Positions 10,047 through 19,441 are shown, counted from the first letter of the stretch. The stretch is 64,000 nucleotides of DNA from SAR86 cluster bacterium (GCA_016777005.1 JADHSF010000004.1:1-64000); one strand, 5' to 3'. Translations and numbers: made by a program. Notes: generated by a model from the letters alone, not told the origin.

Positions 10047-11047
10047 AGCTTAAAGTGATTTAACATCACTGGAATGATCTCTGACAAAGCTTGATCTGGA
10101 ATTTCATGCCCTACGCCCTCTAGAATCAATTTTTTAGCGTTAGGTATATTTTGTTGGAGATAAATTCCATGATCTACAGGTATTAATGGATCTTCAGATC
10201 CGTGAATAATCAAAGTAGGTCTATTAATTTCTTGCAAGCTTGAAGCTCTATTCGGGCTAGCCCCTACTGCTGCAATTTGTGCATTTGATGTATTAATACC
10301 TTGCTTTAATCTAATCTTAGCCTCTTTAGCAAAGTTAGCTTCATCAAAAGGATAACGAGAGCCTGTCAAAGACTTTTCCGTAACAATCAGCGCTTCTTCT
10401 TCTTTTCCTAACAAATTGAGCACGAATGACTCTTTCATGGCCATCTTAAAGTTCTCGCTTGGACCTGAGAGTCCTGGAGTATCAAATCCAGGAGTCGAAA
10501 AAAATAGGGTTAAAGACTTAATCCTAGCAGGATGTTCTAAAGCCATTACTTGAGCTATCATTCCGCCCATAGAGGCTCCTACAATGTGGGCTTCCGATAC
10601 TCCTACATGATCTAATAGTGAAACTCCATCCATAGCCATATCACTTAAGTTGTATTCTGCCGGGGATGGATTCTCCATATTAAATTTTCCTTCTTCATCG
10701 AAAATAAAATCAAATATAAAATTTACAAAGGACTCTATTAGAAAAGCAGGTAGATATTTAATAAAGGTTATTAAGCCCGGCTCTTCGGTCACCCAACTGC
10801 TTTTTCCAATATCTCTGTTATCGTAAATTAAGACATGTAAATCATTATCTACAAGTTCTTTAATTGATTGATCTGACCAAACCTTACTATTTGAATTGAG
10901 CCCCATTATCATTAAGACTGTAGGATTTTTCTGATCTCCATAAGAGTCCCACCAAAGGTCGATACCATTTAGTTTAGTAATCTGGCCCTCTTCTGAACTT
11001 AAGTTCATCACTAACCAAGCAAAAAATAATATAAATAATTTTTTCAT
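10043..11047 (-). CDS. alpha/beta hydrolase with signal peptide
   Basis: 334 aa; nucleophile elbow GASMGGM, C-terminal GVGHEIP. Confidence 0.88.
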   Translation of the reverse strand: MKKLFILFFAWLVMNLSSEEGQITKLNGIDLWWDSYGDQKNPTVLMIMGLNSNSKVWSDQSIKELVDNDLHVLIYDNRDIGKSSWVTEEPGLITFIKYLPAFLIESFVNFIFDFIFDEEGKFNMENPSPAEYNLSDMAMDGVSLLDHVGVSEAHIVGASMGGMIAQVMALEHPARIKSLTLFFSTPGFDTPGLSGPSENFKMAMKESFVLNLLGKEEEALIVTEKSLTGSRYPFDEANFAKEAKIRLKQGINTSNAQIAAVGASPNRASSLQEINRPTLIIHGSEDPLIPVDHGIYLQQNIPNAKKLILEGVGHEIPDQALSEIIPVMLNHFKL

Positions 11048-11062
11048 ATCAATTAAAGCGTC

Positions 11063-11866
11063 TTATGTGCCTCTAAGCTTATAAATCGCTATCAAGTTAA
11101 TACTCATTACACACATTTCATCTTTTTCATCAAATAAGTTAACTTGAACATCTACAAATTCATGACCTTTTTTATCATAGGTATCATTAATGTCCATCTC
11201 TGCTATCAAAGAAGTATTCAAAGGTACCGCTCTATAATTTTGAGAAATTGTTTGTAAATGAACCCAAGGATTCATGTAAGCATTTCCAGCCAGAATCCAA
11301 TTAGAGCAACCCAGTAAAAAAGCTAAATTAGAATAACCGGATTTTTTTGGTTGAAGTAGATCTGGTAGAGAATCTTCCTCACGTAAATATAGCAAGGGGT
11401 CGTTTTCACTCCATGAGAATCTGAAAGCTTGGCATCCTTCAGATTTAAGTTTCTGCCAAATCTCTTTGTTTGCTTGGGGAGCTTTAAAGTCCCCATCAAC
11501 CAATTTACTGCCTTTCATGAATGGTTGCTCGGGTAAATCTTTATTGAGAGCTATCTCAGCATTTGCACTAACCACACCACTACTTCTTATCAAAGTTGTG
11601 TTGGCATGAGTATCATTAATTAAATCGGATTTAACCTGAAATATATCATTATCATACAAAGGCGAAGTAATCCGACAGTTCGCAAAGCCATGATTAAGCC
11701 AATCCTTCCCCCAAAGTTCTATTAATGGATGGACAAGATAGGCAGAAATTGTCACTCCAGGAACTAAACCACCCTCAAAGCCATATTCTTTGGCAAGATC
11801 ATCACCATGTATTTGATTTTCAGAATCTGGCGCAGTATTGAGAGCAGTGGCAGACCATATATTCAT
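11063..11866 (-). CDS. MaoC-like / hotdog-fold protein
   Basis: 267 aa; N-terminal NQIHGDDLAKEYGFEGGLVPGVTISAYLVHPL resembles MaoC-type dehydratase segments. Confidence 0.55.
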   Translation of the reverse strand: MNIWSATALNTAPDSENQIHGDDLAKEYGFEGGLVPGVTISAYLVHPLIELWGKDWLNHGFANCRITSPLYDNDIFQVKSDLINDTHANTTLIRSSGVVSANAEIALNKDLPEQPFMKGSKLVDGDFKAPQANKEIWQKLKSEGCQAFRFSWSENDPLLYLREEDSLPDLLQPKKSGYSNLAFLLGCSNWILAGNAYMNPWVHLQTISQNYRAVPLNTSLIAEMDINDTYDKKGHEFVDVQVNLFDEKDEMCVMSINLIAIYKLRGT

Positions 11867-11987
11867 AATTTTTCTTTAGTTTTATCAAATAACTATACGT
11901 CTTTTCAGGATATCAATACAGTTCAAATGAAGGTATCAGATAAAGATTTGAATTCTTTTGATACAATGCCGCCCCACTGAATCTATT

Positions 11988-13847
11988 ATGCTTTCATTTA
12001 ACAACCTTTCCCTTCGTAGAGGCTCGAATCTTTTATTTGAGCAAGTATCTTTTACTATTCATAAAGATAATAAAGTTGGTCTTGTTGGTGCTAATGGGAC
12101 AGGCAAAACAAGCCTTTTTAAAATGATCCAAGGTGAGTTTGAATCTGACGAAGGAGATTATAAGCATCCGCCCGATCTTAAGATGGCACATCTAGCACAA
12201 GAAGTTCCAGGAACCGACGAGGAAGCTTTAGACTATGTAATGGGTGGAGACGAAAATCTAGTAAAGATTCAGAATGCGATTTTAGAAGCAGAAACTAAAG
12301 AAGATTATGGATCTCTAGGTGAACTGCATGCTCAATTTGAAGATCACGATGGCTTTACCGCCAAATCAAGGGCAGAAAAACTATTAGTAGGATTAGGATT
12401 CTCTGAAGATGAATTTAACAAACCTTTAAAAGATTTCTCTGGCGGTTGGAGAGTGCGATTAAATTTAGCTCGAACTCTCATGCAGCCTGCAGATCTGCTG
12501 CTTCTAGACGAACCGACTAATCACCTTGATTTGGATGCTATTATTTGGCTGGGCAATTGGATTAAGTCTTTTAGAGGAGCTTTAGTACTCATCTCACATG
12601 ACAGGGAATTTCTAGACGAGTGTGTTGGATTTATAGCTCATATTCACGGTGGAACTATAGAGTTATATAAAGGCAACTATTCTCAATTTGAGATCAGAAA
12701 GGCTGCGAAGCTAGCTGAGCTTGAAAGCAACTATACAAAACAACAACGTGAAATTTCTCATATGCAGGATTTCGTTAGGAGATTTAAAGCTAAGGCAACA
12801 AAAGCACGTCAGGCACAAAGTAGAATAAAAGCACTTGAAAGAATGGAACTTATAGCTCCTGCGCATATTGACTCCCCTTTTCAGTTTAGGATTCCAGAAA
12901 CAGATAAGATTTCTAATCCTTTAATCATTCTTGAAGATGCAGACCTAGGTTATACAGATTCAGTAGTAAGAGATGTAAAAATTGCATTTCGACCTGGTGA
13001 TAGAATTGGATTATTGGGTGTTAATGGTGCTGGAAAATCGACATTAGTCAAAAGTCTTAAAGGCGACCTACCTCTTTTAAATGGACAAAAGATAGAAGGA
13101 AAAAATTTAAAAGTTGGTTACTTCTCTCAACACCAAGTTGATGATCTTAATTTACAAAAAAGTCCTATAGATCAACTCCAAGCAGTCGATGAAAAAGCAT
13201 CTGAGTCAGAAATTAGGAGTTTTCTAGGAGGGTTTAATTTCCGTGGTGACAAAGCAAAAGGTTCTATAGAGCATTTCTCGGGAGGCGAGAAAGCGAGACT
13301 TGCCCTATCAATCATTGCATTTCAGAAACCTAATCTCCTGTTAATGGACGAGCCTACAAATCATTTGGATATGGATATGAGGCAAGCCTTAACAGTTGCG
13401 CTTCAGGATTTTGGCGGTGCAATCCTACTCATTTCTCATGATAGACACCTATTAGCAAATACAGTCGACGAATTCTTGATTATCAATGAAGGTAATTTAA
13501 GTTCCTTTAAGGGAGATCTTGAGGACTACAGAAAAACAGTCTTAAAAGGATCATCCGGTAAAGAAACAGCAAAGAAAGAAAAAAGCGAAATTCTGCCAAA
13601 GTTAAGCAAGCAAGAAATAAAGGAAATAAAGAATAAAATAATAATCCATGAAAAAACATTAAAACGTTTGCAGCGCAAATTATCAGAAACAGAAGATACA
13701 TTAAACTCTCCTGAATCCTACGATAGTGATGAAGGACCTGACTTGCACTCCTTATTAAGGGATCAGGCTAATTTAACTTCTGAGATAGAGTTAAATGAGC
13801 AAGAGTGGTTAGAGCTAAATGAGAGACTTGAAGGTAGAAGTTTGTAA
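11988..13847 (+). CDS. ABC-F family ATPase (YheS/Uup-like)
   Basis: two ABC domains (GANGTGKTS, GVNGAGKST), LDEPTNHLD twice, linker region; start moved from 11958 to internal ATG MLSFNNLSLRRG. Confidence 0.92.
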   Translation: MLSFNNLSLRRGSNLLFEQVSFTIHKDNKVGLVGANGTGKTSLFKMIQGEFESDEGDYKHPPDLKMAHLAQEVPGTDEEALDYVMGGDENLVKIQNAILEAETKEDYGSLGELHAQFEDHDGFTAKSRAEKLLVGLGFSEDEFNKPLKDFSGGWRVRLNLARTLMQPADLLLLDEPTNHLDLDAIIWLGNWIKSFRGALVLISHDREFLDECVGFIAHIHGGTIELYKGNYSQFEIRKAAKLAELESNYTKQQREISHMQDFVRRFKAKATKARQAQSRIKALERMELIAPAHIDSPFQFRIPETDKISNPLIILEDADLGYTDSVVRDVKIAFRPGDRIGLLGVNGAGKSTLVKSLKGDLPLLNGQKIEGKNLKVGYFSQHQVDDLNLQKSPIDQLQAVDEKASESEIRSFLGGFNFRGDKAKGSIEHFSGGEKARLALSIIAFQKPNLLLMDEPTNHLDMDMRQALTVALQDFGGAILLISHDRHLLANTVDEFLIINEGNLSSFKGDLEDYRKTVLKGSSGKETAKKEKSEILPKLSKQEIKEIKNKIIIHEKTLKRLQRKLSETEDTLNSPESYDSDEGPDLHSLLRDQANLTSEIELNEQEWLELNERLEGRSL

Positions 13848-13920
13848 AAAAAGTAAGTGCCAGATCCTTTGTTTTGATTAATATATAAAAAAATTATAAA
13901 AACTTTTTGTTTTAGAAAAT

Positions 13921-16152
13921 ATGAATAAAGTAGATTTAAAAAAACAGTTGTCATTATTATTGATAGTCACATTTTTTATTAGTTGCTCTGAAGTAAATGA
14001 CACCGACATCATCGATGACACTAATATAACTAGAGAAGAGAATATACCTCCTACTCATTCAATTATCCTGCCAGGTGCTCCAGGTGAAGAATCTAAAAGA
14101 ATCGACTCTGAGACTGCCACTAATATTGCAAGTACTTCTTACGTAAAAGCTGATGTAAATTTCCTTGCGGGCATGATCGTTCATCATGAACAAGCTATTC
14201 TTATGTCCAATATGGCAGACAAAAGGACTAACAATAAAACTATTGTTGATCTCGCTAACAGAATTGACTCTTCGCAAGAAGATGAAATTAATTTCATGAA
14301 AAATTGGCTAGAGTTTAGAGATGAAGAGACATCTTTTAGCCATACAAATCATGAAGGTCATATGGCTATGGCCGGTATGGCTTCTGCTGATGAATTAAAG
14401 GAATTAGAAAATTCTAAAAGTACGGATTTTGATAAATTATTTTTAAGATTAATGATTAACCACCATGACGGTGCCCTTCAAATGGTTAAAGACTTAAAAG
14501 AGCACCCAGGAACTGCCTATGATCCTATTCTCAATGAATTTGTCTCAGATCTGGTCAATGACCAAGGTGTAGAGATCGAAAGAATGAATGGTATTGCAGT
14601 CAATTTATCTGACGACCCAAGATCAAGTTTAAATCCGGGACTTTTTGATGCCGAAGTGGCGATAAAAAATTTAGAGTTAGTGGAATCACTGAGAAAACCA
14701 GCGGGATTTTATAATCCTAGTAATCCTAAAGCTAAAGGCGTTGAGAAGATAGACGATGATGCTGATGAAGAAAACGAAAACAAGACTACAGAAGAATTAT
14801 CTAAATCACTGCGCTCACCCATTCTAAGTTTTGCGAACACTGATATGGCTTTTAGAGATGACTTACTCGTAACAGGTAGTTACCACGGCTTTAACATCTA
14901 TCAGATCAATGCAGTTGGAATTCCTGAATTACTATCTTCTGTCGTTTGTCCTGGAGGTCAAGGTGATGTCTCTATTGTTGAAGACTTACTCATAATGTCA
15001 GTTGAAGAAACCAGGAGTCGTCTAAATTGTGGTTTAGAAGGCGTATCTAAAGAAGCGAGTGCAGACAGATTTAGAGGCTTAAGAATTTTTGATATTTCTG
15101 ATGTTTTCAAACCTAAACAAGTTGGTGCAGTTCAGACCTGTCGAGGATCTCATACTCACTCTGTAGTATCCGGTCCAGGGCCTGATGGGAAAATTATTGT
15201 CTATAATTCAGGCACTGCCGGCGTAAGGGAAGAGGAAGAAATGAAAGAATGCATAGGAAATATTCCAGGCGATAAAAGAACGGCTCTGTTTCGCATAGAC
15301 ATAATAGAAATCCCAATCTCTAACCCCTCGCAATCTAAAATTGTAAGTAGCCCTGCTGTGTTTGCTGATGCTAATACAGGAGCACTCGGTGGCTTATGGG
15401 TTGGTGGAGACCATGGGGAAGATACTCAAGACACAAGACGTACAGATCAATGTCATGATATTACGGTATTCCCTTCCGCTAACCTGGCTGCTGGGGCATG
15501 TTCAGGAAATGGAATTCTTTTCGATATAACTGATCCGTATAATCCTGAGCGGATTGATGTTGTCACCGATGTTGGTTTTGCTTATTGGCATTCTGCGACT
15601 TTCAATAATGATGGTACTAAGGTAATTTTTACTGATGAGTGGGGTGGAGGTGGTCGCGCTCGCTGTAGAGCTTGGGATCCTCTAGATTGGGGTGCTAATG
15701 CTATTTACGATATTGTTGATGGTAAATTAGAATTCAAGAGTCACTATAAGATGCCTGCTCCTCAATTAGAAACAGAAAACTGTGTCGCTCACAATGGCTC
15801 TTTAATCCCAGTGCTTGGAAAAGACATTTTAGTTCAAGCTTGGTACCAAGGAGGTATATCCATTATGGACTTTACGGATTCATCAAAACCTAAAGAAATA
15901 GCGTTTTTTGATCGTGGCCCTATTGATGAAGATTTTTTAATCACAGGGGGTTATTGGTCTGCTTATTACTACAATGGTTACATTTACGGGACAGAAATAA
16001 CTCGAGGCTTAGATGTCTTCAAATTACTTCCAAGCGAACATCTAAGCGAAGAAGAGATTAATAAGGCTTCAGAAGCTTATCCATTGTATGGGCCTAAAGT
16101 ATTCAATCCTCAGCAGCAAATCCCTCTGGGATGGTCGAATACAAACAATTAA
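13921..16152 (+). CDS. lipoprotein with DUF305 domain fused to LVIVD/beta-propeller-like repeats
   Basis: 743 aa; lipobox-like FFISCSE; ADVNFLAGMIVHHEQAILMS and MINHHDGALQMV (DUF305), then DDLLVTGSYHGFNIYQI...LRIFDISDVFKPKQVG repeats. Confidence 0.75.
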   Translation: MNKVDLKKQLSLLLIVTFFISCSEVNDTDIIDDTNITREENIPPTHSIILPGAPGEESKRIDSETATNIASTSYVKADVNFLAGMIVHHEQAILMSNMADKRTNNKTIVDLANRIDSSQEDEINFMKNWLEFRDEETSFSHTNHEGHMAMAGMASADELKELENSKSTDFDKLFLRLMINHHDGALQMVKDLKEHPGTAYDPILNEFVSDLVNDQGVEIERMNGIAVNLSDDPRSSLNPGLFDAEVAIKNLELVESLRKPAGFYNPSNPKAKGVEKIDDDADEENENKTTEELSKSLRSPILSFANTDMAFRDDLLVTGSYHGFNIYQINAVGIPELLSSVVCPGGQGDVSIVEDLLIMSVEETRSRLNCGLEGVSKEASADRFRGLRIFDISDVFKPKQVGAVQTCRGSHTHSVVSGPGPDGKIIVYNSGTAGVREEEEMKECIGNIPGDKRTALFRIDIIEIPISNPSQSKIVSSPAVFADANTGALGGLWVGGDHGEDTQDTRRTDQCHDITVFPSANLAAGACSGNGILFDITDPYNPERIDVVTDVGFAYWHSATFNNDGTKVIFTDEWGGGGRARCRAWDPLDWGANAIYDIVDGKLEFKSHYKMPAPQLETENCVAHNGSLIPVLGKDILVQAWYQGGISIMDFTDSSKPKEIAFFDRGPIDEDFLITGGYWSAYYYNGYIYGTEITRGLDVFKLLPSEHLSEEEINKASEAYPLYGPKVFNPQQQIPLGWSNTNN

Positions 16153-16164
16153 TAAGGCTAAGAT

Positions 16165-17031
16165 ATGGATAAAGTAATACAAGCACCAGATGGAAGAACT
16201 ATAAGTTTTGCAGATTTCGGAGAAGACAATCAAATAACTGCTTTCTATTGTCATGGTGGACCAGGATCTAGAAATGCCGCTAAAGGTAATGCAGATAAAG
16301 ATACAGAGAACTTAATACGTTATATAGGAGTTGATAGACCGGGGTACGGGAACACCTCTCCTTTACCAGGAAGAACTATAAATGACTGGACTAATGATCT
16401 CGAACTAATAGCAGACCACTTAAACATAGAAAATTTTTATATGATTGGCGTATCTACTGGAGGGAGCTATTCTCTTGCAACTGCCGCCAGATTCCCAGAG
16501 AGAGTATTGGGAGTGCTGGTATGCTGTGGTATGTCGGATATGAGATGGGCCTCCGAATATGCAACTATGGCAGGGGTTGAACGATATGTAAGTCTATCTA
16601 GAGAAGAAGCTTATGAATTAGCCGTTGAAGATATGGGGGAAGATGGCAGTAAAATGCTCTCAAATGATGATGCAACTGGAGAAAGTAGTCTATCTCCTGC
16701 AGACCTACTCTATCTTCAAGATCCAGAAAATATAAAAAGATTTATTAGTGATAATGCAACTTTTGCTCAAGGCGTCACGGGATATGCTGATGACAGATTA
16801 GCGGATTGCTCAGCTCAAGGCTGGTCAAGCTTTGAAGTGAATAATGTGTCTTGTCCAGTTAATATAATTCACGGGGAAACTGACACTATTGTCCCAGTTG
16901 CTCATGCACACCATACTGCCGAGATAGTTAAAGATTCAGAGATAAAAATATATCCAGAGCATGGGCATTTAAGCATTTCAGATGAAATACATGAAAATCT
17001 CCAGTTACTCATTCAAAGATCTTGCTCTTAA
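16165..17031 (+). CDS. alpha/beta hydrolase
   Basis: 288 aa; YCHGGPGSR, GVSTGGSY nucleophile elbow, EHGHLS catalytic His. Confidence 0.9.
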   Translation: MDKVIQAPDGRTISFADFGEDNQITAFYCHGGPGSRNAAKGNADKDTENLIRYIGVDRPGYGNTSPLPGRTINDWTNDLELIADHLNIENFYMIGVSTGGSYSLATAARFPERVLGVLVCCGMSDMRWASEYATMAGVERYVSLSREEAYELAVEDMGEDGSKMLSNDDATGESSLSPADLLYLQDPENIKRFISDNATFAQGVTGYADDRLADCSAQGWSSFEVNNVSCPVNIIHGETDTIVPVAHAHHTAEIVKDSEIKIYPEHGHLSISDEIHENLQLLIQRSCS

Positions 17032-17072
17032 TAAAAAAATTTAAAATATGTAGCTAAGCGTTTCATGCTAAA

Positions 17073-17089
17073 ATACCCCCTATGGGTAT
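17073..17089. promoter_or_regulatory. candidate CsoR-family operator
   Basis: ATACCC-CCTAT-GGGTAT: perfect 6-bp inverted repeat with GC-tract character typical of CsoR/RcnR-family operators; overlaps the ATG at 17082; a CsoR-like gene lies in the same module. Confidence 0.65.
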
Positions 17090-17681
17090 AAGAGTTATTT
17101 TGATTATAAGCCTTGCATCTTTTGGTCTCGATGCCAGACCTATTTCATACTCCGGGGGCTCTACTCTCATGGGGCATTCAAATAACATGAAAGATTCTTT
17201 CTACTACCATTATTCCCCTTCTTACAAATACTCCATTGGGATTGAAAGTCTAGACGATAAGGTATTTGGTGATAGTTATTCTTATACAAGACTTACTTAT
17301 TTAATTAATAGAAAAAATACTGAGTTATCTCAAAGGAATTTATATTTTCAATCAGGAATAAACACAAAGGATCTTAACAACAATTTCTATGGTGTTCATG
17401 GTGATTGGGAAACAAGAAGATTTTTCGTAGGATTTGGATTCAAGCAGGTCGAAAATCAAATTAATGACTATGAAGAAAAATATATTCAAATGGGACTTGC
17501 ACCTTACCTAGGAGAATATGGAGATTTTCATACTTGGTTAATGTTCAAAGCAAAAAAAAACTCTTTGGATAAGAAATGGTCAAATTATCCAGTATTAAAA
17601 TTTTTTAAAGGCAATGTTCTTTTAGAGTTTGGTTATAGCGATGTATCTGAATGGGATACGCATCTTATGTATAGATTTTGA
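17082..17681 (+). CDS. exported protein of unknown function in metal module
   Basis: 199 aa, N-terminal signal-like segment MGIRVILIISLASFGLDA, beta-strand-rich; overlaps next ORF. Confidence 0.6.
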   Translation: MGIRVILIISLASFGLDARPISYSGGSTLMGHSNNMKDSFYYHYSPSYKYSIGIESLDDKVFGDSYSYTRLTYLINRKNTELSQRNLYFQSGINTKDLNNNFYGVHGDWETRRFFVGFGFKQVENQINDYEEKYIQMGLAPYLGEYGDFHTWLMFKAKKNSLDKKWSNYPVLKFFKGNVLLEFGYSDVSEWDTHLMYRF

Positions 17682-17689
17682 GAAAAATT

Positions 17690-18094
17690 ATGAAAAAAAT
17701 ATTAACTATATTATTAGCACTTACTTCACTTTTGAGCGCAGCTAATTCTAGTGACACAGATCATCATTCTCATGAAGGTCATATCCACGAAAAAATGATT
17801 GATGGAAAGAAATTAGAAGTTGATCCTGATAGATTTGATAAATTCCTTGTGGGTCTTGAAGATGCACAAGTTGCCATTGTGAACGTGCAAGGAATGGTAT
17901 GTGACTTTTGTGCCAGAGGAATAGAAAAAACTTTCAAAAAAGATGAAAAAGTAAAAAAAATAGATGTTGATTTAAGTAAAGGCAAGGTGCTAATTGCCTA
18001 TTCTCTTAATGAAGAAATTGATTTCAATGATATCAAAGAAAAAATAGTTATGAATGGTCAAAATGCAATAGATATGCAAGTTGTTAGTCTATAG
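17690..18094 (+). CDS. periplasmic heavy-metal-associated (HMA) domain protein
   Basis: signal peptide, HHSHEGHIHE His-rich stretch, GMVCDFCARGIEK CxxC motif; ATG at 17690 preferred over TTG 17678. Confidence 0.85.
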   Translation: MKKILTILLALTSLLSAANSSDTDHHSHEGHIHEKMIDGKKLEVDPDRFDKFLVGLEDAQVAIVNVQGMVCDFCARGIEKTFKKDEKVKKIDVDLSKGKVLIAYSLNEEIDFNDIKEKIVMNGQNAIDMQVVSL

Positions 18095-18099
18095 AGCTT

Positions 18100-18465
18100 A
18101 TGAATGATAATTCAGCTAATTTTTTATCTCTCTTTGCTTCCTCTTCCACTCTGGTATGTTGTGCATTGCCAGCATTATTTGTTTTTATTGGAGCAGGAGC
18201 TTCTTTTGCAAGTTTAATTTCGGTTTTTCCGTTTCTCATAGTGCTATCTCAATATAAAATTTCAATAACACTCTTCGCATTGGCTATGATAGTGGTGGCA
18301 GGTTACGTAAATTACAAAACCTATCACATGCCCTGCCCAGCTGACCCAGAACTTGGCAGACTATGTATGCAAACCAGAAAACGCTCAAGACTAATTTATT
18401 ATTTTTCTGTTGCCTTATTTCTATTAGCAACATTATTCACTTATTTAATACCGAGGTTAATATGA
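18100..18465 (+). CDS. MerT-like small membrane metal transporter
   Basis: 121 aa, three TM segments, vicinal CC in TM1 (LVCCALPALF), cytoplasmic-type Cys pair (CPADPELGRLC). Confidence 0.75.
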   Translation: MNDNSANFLSLFASSSTLVCCALPALFVFIGAGASFASLISVFPFLIVLSQYKISITLFALAMIVVAGYVNYKTYHMPCPADPELGRLCMQTRKRSRLIYYFSVALFLLATLFTYLIPRLI

Positions 18466-18722
18466 AACATCCATGCCATTCAGAACAACTACCAAGTGTG
18501 AAAAGAATAGAAGGCCAAATAAGGGGAATTACTAAAATGATTGAGGAAGAAAAATATTGCATAGATATTCTTAATCAAATCAAAGCAGCAAAAAATGCTC
18601 TTACAACGGTAGAAGGAAAAGTCTTAAAGACCCACTTAAAAATGTGTGTAAAGGATGCTTTGGTTAGTGAGGAAAAATTTGATGAGAAAGTTGAGGAAAT
18701 TCTTAAAATCTTAAAGAGGTAA
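18462..18722 (+). CDS. CsoR/FrmR-family metal-sensing transcriptional repressor
   Basis: MKHPCHSEQLPSVKRIEGQIRGITKMIEEEKYC...KTHLKMC; residues C, H (+25), C (+29); internal ATG at 18462 used. Confidence 0.88.
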   Translation: MKHPCHSEQLPSVKRIEGQIRGITKMIEEEKYCIDILNQIKAAKNALTTVEGKVLKTHLKMCVKDALVSEEKFDEKVEEILKILKR

Positions 18723-18792
18723 GATTATTCAAGGAAATTATTACAAACATTACTTGTTTGCTCTTGGGTTACCTCTATCTTCTTAAGGCACT

Positions 18793-18862
18793 CCAGAACA
18801 CTTCTCCACTACACAGATGAAATATATGAAAACCTCCAGTTACTCATTCAAAGATCTTGAAC
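18793..18862 (+). pseudogene. truncated remnant of an alpha/beta hydrolase C-terminus
   Basis: Reads DEIYENLQLLIQRS*, matching DEIHENLQLLIQRSCS* of the hydrolase at 16165-17031; 42/44 nt identity (18816-18859 vs 16981-17024). Confidence 0.8.
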
Positions 18863-18893
18863 TTAATATTGAGAGAAATTTAAATTTTTTATT

Positions 18894-18912
18894 GAGAATG
18901 ATAGTCATTTAG
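18894..18912. promoter_or_regulatory. candidate Fur box
   Basis: GAGAATGATAGTCATTTAG, close to the consensus GATAATGATAATCATTATC; 50 bp before ORF 18963. Confidence 0.65.
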
Positions 18913-18962
18913 TTAATATGAATTAACTTTTAAGAATGTTCTTAAAAGAAATGGAGAATTTT

Positions 18963-19370
18963 ATGGGTGAATATGAAATACAGAGTCTTTTCAATAGTTT
19001 CTTAATTAGTAATGCCATTTTCTTTGCTGGAAATGCTTTTTTACTTTGGGTGGCTTTTAGAGCGTCTCTTGGAGTAAGAGATAATGGAGGAAATCTTGTA
19101 ACAAAAATCCTTGTGAGTTTGTTTGGTTTAGGAATTGTCTTCTTGAATCTTCAAAACCTTGGCTTCCTTCAAATCAATTGGGAATCTACAGCTTTTGCCT
19201 TAAGTCAGCTAGATACTATATCTGATAATGGTCAGCGTTTTGTTGACTTCCTAAATATAACTGAAGCGCCTACTTATAGCCTAATACCCACAAATCCAAT
19301 ATTTCAAGTTTGGTGGTTAGTGGTTATTGCTATGCTTTTACTTCCGGTTTGGATGAAAAAAGAAGACTAA
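18963..19370 (+). CDS. uncharacterised integral membrane protein
   Basis: MGEYEIQSLF... with RBS-like ggag, at least three hydrophobic segments. Confidence 0.65.
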   Translation: MGEYEIQSLFNSFLISNAIFFAGNAFLLWVAFRASLGVRDNGGNLVTKILVSLFGLGIVFLNLQNLGFLQINWESTAFALSQLDTISDNGQRFVDFLNITEAPTYSLIPTNPIFQVWWLVVIAMLLLPVWMKKED

Positions 19371-19384
19371 ATAGTTTTCGATAC

Positions 19385-19415
19385 AAAAAGGAGAGGACTA
19401 CCTCTCCTTTTTTTT
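19385..19415 (+). terminator. rho-independent terminator
   Basis: AAAGGAGAGG-ACTA-CCTCTCCTTT hairpin followed by a T tract. Confidence 0.85.
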
Positions 19416-19441
19416 GGGAGAAGTTTTATGCAGATTTTAGA

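Noticed and set aside
11958-11987. N-terminal extension MIQCRPTESI of the ABC-F protein
   Set aside because: ABC-F homologs begin at the MLSFNNLSLRRG position.
18363-18461. N-terminal extension of the CsoR-like ORF
   Set aside because: Lies within the MerT-like gene in another frame; the CsoR family fold starts at the internal ATG 18462.
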